A stretch of DNA of 8,795 nucleotides, taken from NCBI GenBank assembly GCA_001871015.1, contig MNUO01000043.1:1-8795 (forward strand), read 5' to 3'. Shown here piece by piece: positions 6,350 through 8,795 of this stretch. Numbering within the stretch: position 1 is the stretch's first letter; every line of letters begins with the position of its first letter. The translations under genes were made by a program, and so were the position numbers. The notes under the pieces were generated by a model. The model made no database searches. It was not told the DNA's origin and was given only the letters and a program-made list of their open reading frames with translations. The stretch comes from Candidatus Desantisbacteria bacterium CG1_02_38_46. GTDB taxonomy: Bacteria > Desantisbacteria > UBA1551 > UBA1559.

Positions 6350-8352
6350 TGGGTTTCATACTTTATTCAGGCGGCGTTGGTTTTGCGGGAATATTATTTG
6401 TTATACTTTTATCTTTCTGGATTCTTAGACAGGACCCAGGGACAAAAGAAATGCAGGAAATCTCTGGTGCAATCCGTGAAGGCGCGATGGCCTTTCTGCA
6501 CAGGGAATATAAAGCCATTACTATTTTTGTTATTGTGTTAGCGTTGATTTTAATTTTTGGTATAAATTTATGGACAGGGATTTCTTTCTGTATTGGTGCA
6601 ATCTGTTCGATTGCTGCAGGATATGCAGGAATGCAGATTGCAACAAGGGCGAATACCCGTACTGCTCAAGCTGCAAAAAAAGGATTTAACCATGCCATAG
6701 GTATTGCTTTTCAGGGGGGTGCAGTTATGGGGATGTCTGTAGTGAGTATCGGGTTATTCGCCATATCTTTTCTTTATATAATATTTGCAAAAGCCGGAAT
6801 GGATATGCTTAAGATAGTGAATATTCTGGCTGGTTTCAGTATGGGTGCAAGTTCAGTTGCATTATTTGCAAGGGTCGGTGGTGGAATATATACAAAGGCA
6901 GCGGATGTTGGAGCAGACCTTGTGGGAAAGGTTGAAAAGAATATTCCTGAGGATGACCCCAGAAATGCAGCTGTCATTGCTGATTTAGTCGGAGATAATG
7001 TTGGAGATGTAGCAGGGATGGGAGCTGATTTGTATGAATCATATGTTGGTGCAATCATCAGCAGTTTTATCATTGCGGTTACGACTCTCAAACCAGAAAT
7101 GCAATTTAAAGGTATTACGCTTTCTCTTTTGCTTGCTGCAGGCGGAATTATCGCATCAATTATTGCAACATTTTTTGTGAAAACAGGCACCAAAAATCCC
7201 CAGACAGCATTGCGTAACGGGACAATATCTAGCGCAGTTCTATTTGCAATTGCTGCATTTGTAATTATTAGATTCTGGTACGGTGAAATATCAGTTTTCT
7301 ACTGTGCACTTTCAGGTTTAATTGCAGGAATGACAATAGGATTCACTGCTGAATTTTATACTTCAGGAAAGGCAATTGAAAATATTGCCAGGTCCTCAGA
7401 AACAGGTGCTGCTACAACAATAATCCAGGGTTTAGCAACAGGTATGAAGAGCACAGTTATTCCAATAGCGGTAATTGTTGTTGCTATTTTGATTTCCTAT
7501 TTTTCTGCAGGATTTTTTGGAATTGCCATAAGTGCAGTCGGAATGCTTGCTATTGTTGGAGTAACTGTGGCAGTGGATGCGTATGGTCCTATAGCAGACA
7601 ATTCAGGTGGTATTGCCCAAATGGCTAGCCTTGGGCCCGAGGTTAGAAAAATAACGGATTCCTTAGATTCAGCAGGAAATACCACTGCTGCAATCGCCAA
7701 GGGTTTTGCTATAGGTTCTGCTGCACTAACTGCACTTGCTCTTTTTTCTGCATATATTCAAAGAGTTCAGATAATCTCTCTTGATATAATGGATGCACGG
7801 ATTATTTCAGGACTTTTTATTGGAGGAATGGTTCCATTTGTTTTTGCTGCAATGACAATGCAGGCAGTTGGAAGGTCTGCATTTAAAGTTGTAGAAGAAG
7901 TCAGGCGCCAGTTTAAAGAAATATCAGGGTTAATGGAAGGTAGAGCCCGAGCACAATATGCCAGATGTGTTGACATTACTACTGCTCATGCTCTGAAAGA
8001 AATGATTGTGCCTGGAATAATAGCTGTGGCTCTGCCAATTGGAATTGGAGTGGTGTTAGGCAAAGAAGCGCTTGGAGGATTGCTTGCAGGTTCTCTTGTA
8101 AGTGGAGTTCCTCTTGCAATAAAAATGGCAAATGCAGGAGGTGCCTGGGATAATGCCAAGAAATACATTGAAAAAGGAAATCTCGGCGGAAAGGGAACAC
8201 CGACACACGCTGCAGCAGTCATTGGAGATACAGTCGGTGACCCCTTTAAAGATACAGCTGCTCCTGCAATGAATATTCTTCTGAAGTTAATGGCAGTTGT
8301 CTCGCTTGTGTTCGCTCCATTAATAATTTATCTCCACCAGTATTTTGGCTAA
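6349..8352 (+). CDS. hppA: Membrane-bound ion-pumping pyrophosphatase (K+-dependent type)
   Basis: 667 residues, about 16 hydrophobic segments, inner membrane. It couples hydrolysis of PPi to export of H+ and/or Na+. Signature blocks are [11 protein letters not shown] at 186-196, D-D-P-R-N at 202-206, the acidic cluster [12 protein letters not shown] at 212-223, G-R-A-R before the Y-A-R-C-V-D-I-T-T block, and [11 protein letters not shown] at 626-636. In [10 protein letters not shown] (443-452) the K+-site positions are Ala447 and Ala450, not Lys and Thr, which marks the K+-dependent subfamily. The gate Glu is in D-L-Y-E-S (Glu230), the place used in Na+-pumping and some H+-pumping members, so the ion is open. 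The ATG shares one base with the lptE stop (TAATG), with GGAG (6336-6339) nine bases upstream. The last Gly codon and stop lie at the edge of the downstream repeat. Confidence 0.97.
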   Translation: MGFILYSGGVGFAGILFVILLSFWILRQDPGTKEMQEISGAIREGAMAFLHREYKAITIFVIVLALILIFGINLWTGISFCIGAICSIAAGYAGMQIATRANTRTAQAAKKGFNHAIGIAFQGGAVMGMSVVSIGLFAISFLYIIFAKAGMDMLKIVNILAGFSMGASSVALFARVGGGIYTKAADVGADLVGKVEKNIPEDDPRNAAVIADLVGDNVGDVAGMGADLYESYVGAIISSFIIAVTTLKPEMQFKGITLSLLLAAGGIIASIIATFFVKTGTKNPQTALRNGTISSAVLFAIAAFVIIRFWYGEISVFYCALSGLIAGMTIGFTAEFYTSGKAIENIARSSETGAATTIIQGLATGMKSTVIPIAVIVVAILISYFSAGFFGIAISAVGMLAIVGVTVAVDAYGPIADNSGGIAQMASLGPEVRKITDSLDSAGNTTAAIAKGFAIGSAALTALALFSAYIQRVQIISLDIMDARIISGLFIGGMVPFVFAAMTMQAVGRSAFKVVEEVRRQFKEISGLMEGRARAQYARCVDITTAHALKEMIVPGIIAVALPIGIGVVLGKEALGGLLAGSLVSGVPLAIKMANAGGAWDNAKKYIEKGNLGGKGTPTHAAAVIGDTVGDPFKDTAAPAMNILLKLMAVVSLVFAPLIIYLHQYFG

Positions 8353-8449
8353 AAAGGTGTCAGGTCTTGACAAATGACAAATATCAGGACTAAAGTCCCA
8401 AGTTACATGTCAAAGTGGCTAAGAAGGTGTCAAGTCGACCTGACACCTT
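8346..8449. repeat. Nested palindromic repeat element (REP/MITE-like), about 100 bp
   Basis: It fills most of the 111-base gap after hppA. A 13-base arm at 8354-8366 (AAGGTGTCAGGTC) is matched exactly in reverse complement at 8437-8449. A second near-copy of the left arm at 8424-8436 abuts the right arm with no loop, making a 26-base palindrome centred on GTCGAC with one mismatch pair. Inside are a further pair TTGACA (8367) / TGTCAA (8408), a small hairpin GGACT-AA-AGTCC (8387-8398) and a tandem heptamer TGACAAA at 8368 and 8375. Bases 8346-8366 and 8416-8436 also form a 21-base direct repeat with two differences; its left copy contains the hppA stop. No gene is inside, so it would be non-autonomous. 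No T-run follows the palindrome on either strand, so it is not a standard terminator. Confidence 0.75.
8424..8449. repeat. 26-bp near-perfect palindrome, loopless, centred on GTCGAC
   Basis: Left arm AAGGTGTCAAGTC and right arm GACCTGACACCTT pair at 12 of 13 positions. It ends 14 bases before the DUF362 start codon at 8464. It could fold as a cruciform or an RNA hairpin close to that gene's ribosome site, or be a protein site. It is most simply read as one end of the surrounding repeat element. Confidence 0.75.
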
Positions 8450-8463
8450 CAAAAGAGAAATTT

Positions 8464-8795
8464 ATGGCTATTGTTTCAATTGTTAAATGTGATGATTATG
8501 AAGATGCTAAAGTTGAAATCGCTGTTCGCCAGGCTCTTTTTCTTGTTGGCGGTCTACAGGAAGTTGTAAAACCCGGTCAAAAAGTTCTGTTAAAGCCCAA
8601 TATGCTTATGGCTTCAATCCCGGATGATGCTGCTACAACACATCCTTCTATTCTTAAAGCAATGATAAAGATTGTAAAAGAGCGCGGCGCAATTCCATTT
8701 GTCGGAGACAATCCGGGAAATGCCTATGCAAATGTAGACAGGGCTCTTGAAACAACAGGTTTCAAAAAAGTAGTTCAGGAACAGAAAGCTTTGAT
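8464..8795 (+). CDS. DUF362 domain protein, N-terminal part (3' end outside window)
   Basis: 110 codons are visible and the frame is open to the right edge. The protein starts M-A-I-V-S-I-V-K and carries V-L-L-K-P-N-M-L, then T-T-H-P-S-I-L-K-A-M-I-K-I-V-K-E-R-G-A and F-V-G-D-N-P-G, the order and spacing seen at the start of DUF362 proteins. Many members go on to a two-[4Fe-4S] ferredoxin domain, which cannot be checked here; the biochemical role of the family is unsettled. ATG 8464 is chosen because the family sequence begins there, though only a weak purine stretch (AAAAGAGAAA) precedes it. In-frame ATGs at 8407 and 8374 would add 19 or 30 residues read entirely from the repeat element and are probably false. 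The 111-base gap and the element suggest this gene may have its own expression, apart from the operon before it. Confidence 0.8.
   Translation, partial: MAIVSIVKCDDYEDAKVEIAVRQALFLVGGLQEVVKPGQKVLLKPNMLMASIPDDAATTHPSILKAMIKIVKERGAIPFVGDNPGNAYANVDRALETTGFKKVVQEQKAL

Noticed and set aside
6774-7193. Long minus-strand open frame inside hppA (and others at 2404-2637, 5481-5765, 5722-6039, 7497-8222)
   Set aside because: Each lies opposite a well-supported plus-strand gene with clear motifs, has no ribosome site seen, and no recognisable protein features; they are shadows of the coding frames.
8424-8449. Rho-independent terminator after hppA
   Set aside because: The palindrome has no loop and is followed by C-A-A-A-A-G rather than a T-run; on the minus strand there is also no T-run. 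It fits better as part of the repeat element.
8346-8449. CRISPR array
   Set aside because: Only two imperfect 21-base direct copies with one intervening stretch that itself has paired segments; no series of equal repeats and spacers.

Overview
The window is a densely packed, AT-rich bacterial segment with every gene on the plus strand. An LptE-type outer-membrane lipoprotein points to a diderm (Gram-negative-type) cell. The pieces look like a little-studied or uncultured lineage: an archaeal-like phosphoglucosamine mutase, a GlmU-like protein without a recognisable acetyltransferase site, a K+-dependent membrane pyrophosphatase, and short heptamer repeats in and between genes. A candidate phylum such as Omnitrophota or a relative would fit, but that is a guess from gene style and not a measurement.

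Layout: 1-642 is the C-terminal half of a major facilitator superfamily (MFS) transporter, cut by the left edge. 645-2111 is a GlmU-like sugar-phosphate nucleotidyltransferase. 2111-3583 is a GlmM/phosphohexomutase. 3568-4503 is PRPP synthetase (prs). 4526-5233 is ribosomal protein bL25 of the CTC type. 5230-5820 is peptidyl-tRNA hydrolase (pth). 5804-6349 is the LptE-like lipoprotein. 6349-8352 is a membrane-bound ion-pumping pyrophosphatase (hppA). 8353-8463 is the only real intergenic gap, and most of it is a compact palindromic repeat element. 8464 to the right edge is the N-terminal part of a DUF362 protein.

From the MFS gene to hppA, neighbours overlap or are separated by at most 22 bases, so this is very likely one transcription unit with translational coupling. 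The core order glmU-prs-ctc-pth is the order of Bacillus subtilis gcaD-prs-ctc-spoVC, here with glmM inserted after glmU and lptE-hppA appended. Functionally the unit joins UDP-amino-sugar supply for the envelope (GlmM, GlmU-like), LPS export (LptE), PRPP for nucleotides (Prs), translation upkeep (bL25, Pth) and recovery of energy from pyrophosphate (HppA). Pyrophosphate is released by the uridyltransferase and by PRPP-using enzymes.

No convincing novel multi-gene system is present. The most unusual DNA is (a) a run of 7-bp repeats that encodes the LptE signal peptide and also spans the end of pth, and (b) a nested inverted/direct repeat element that starts at the hppA stop codon and could be mistaken for an N-terminal extension of the DUF362 gene. 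The most unusual protein feature is the apparent lack of the acetyltransferase active site in the GlmU-like protein.
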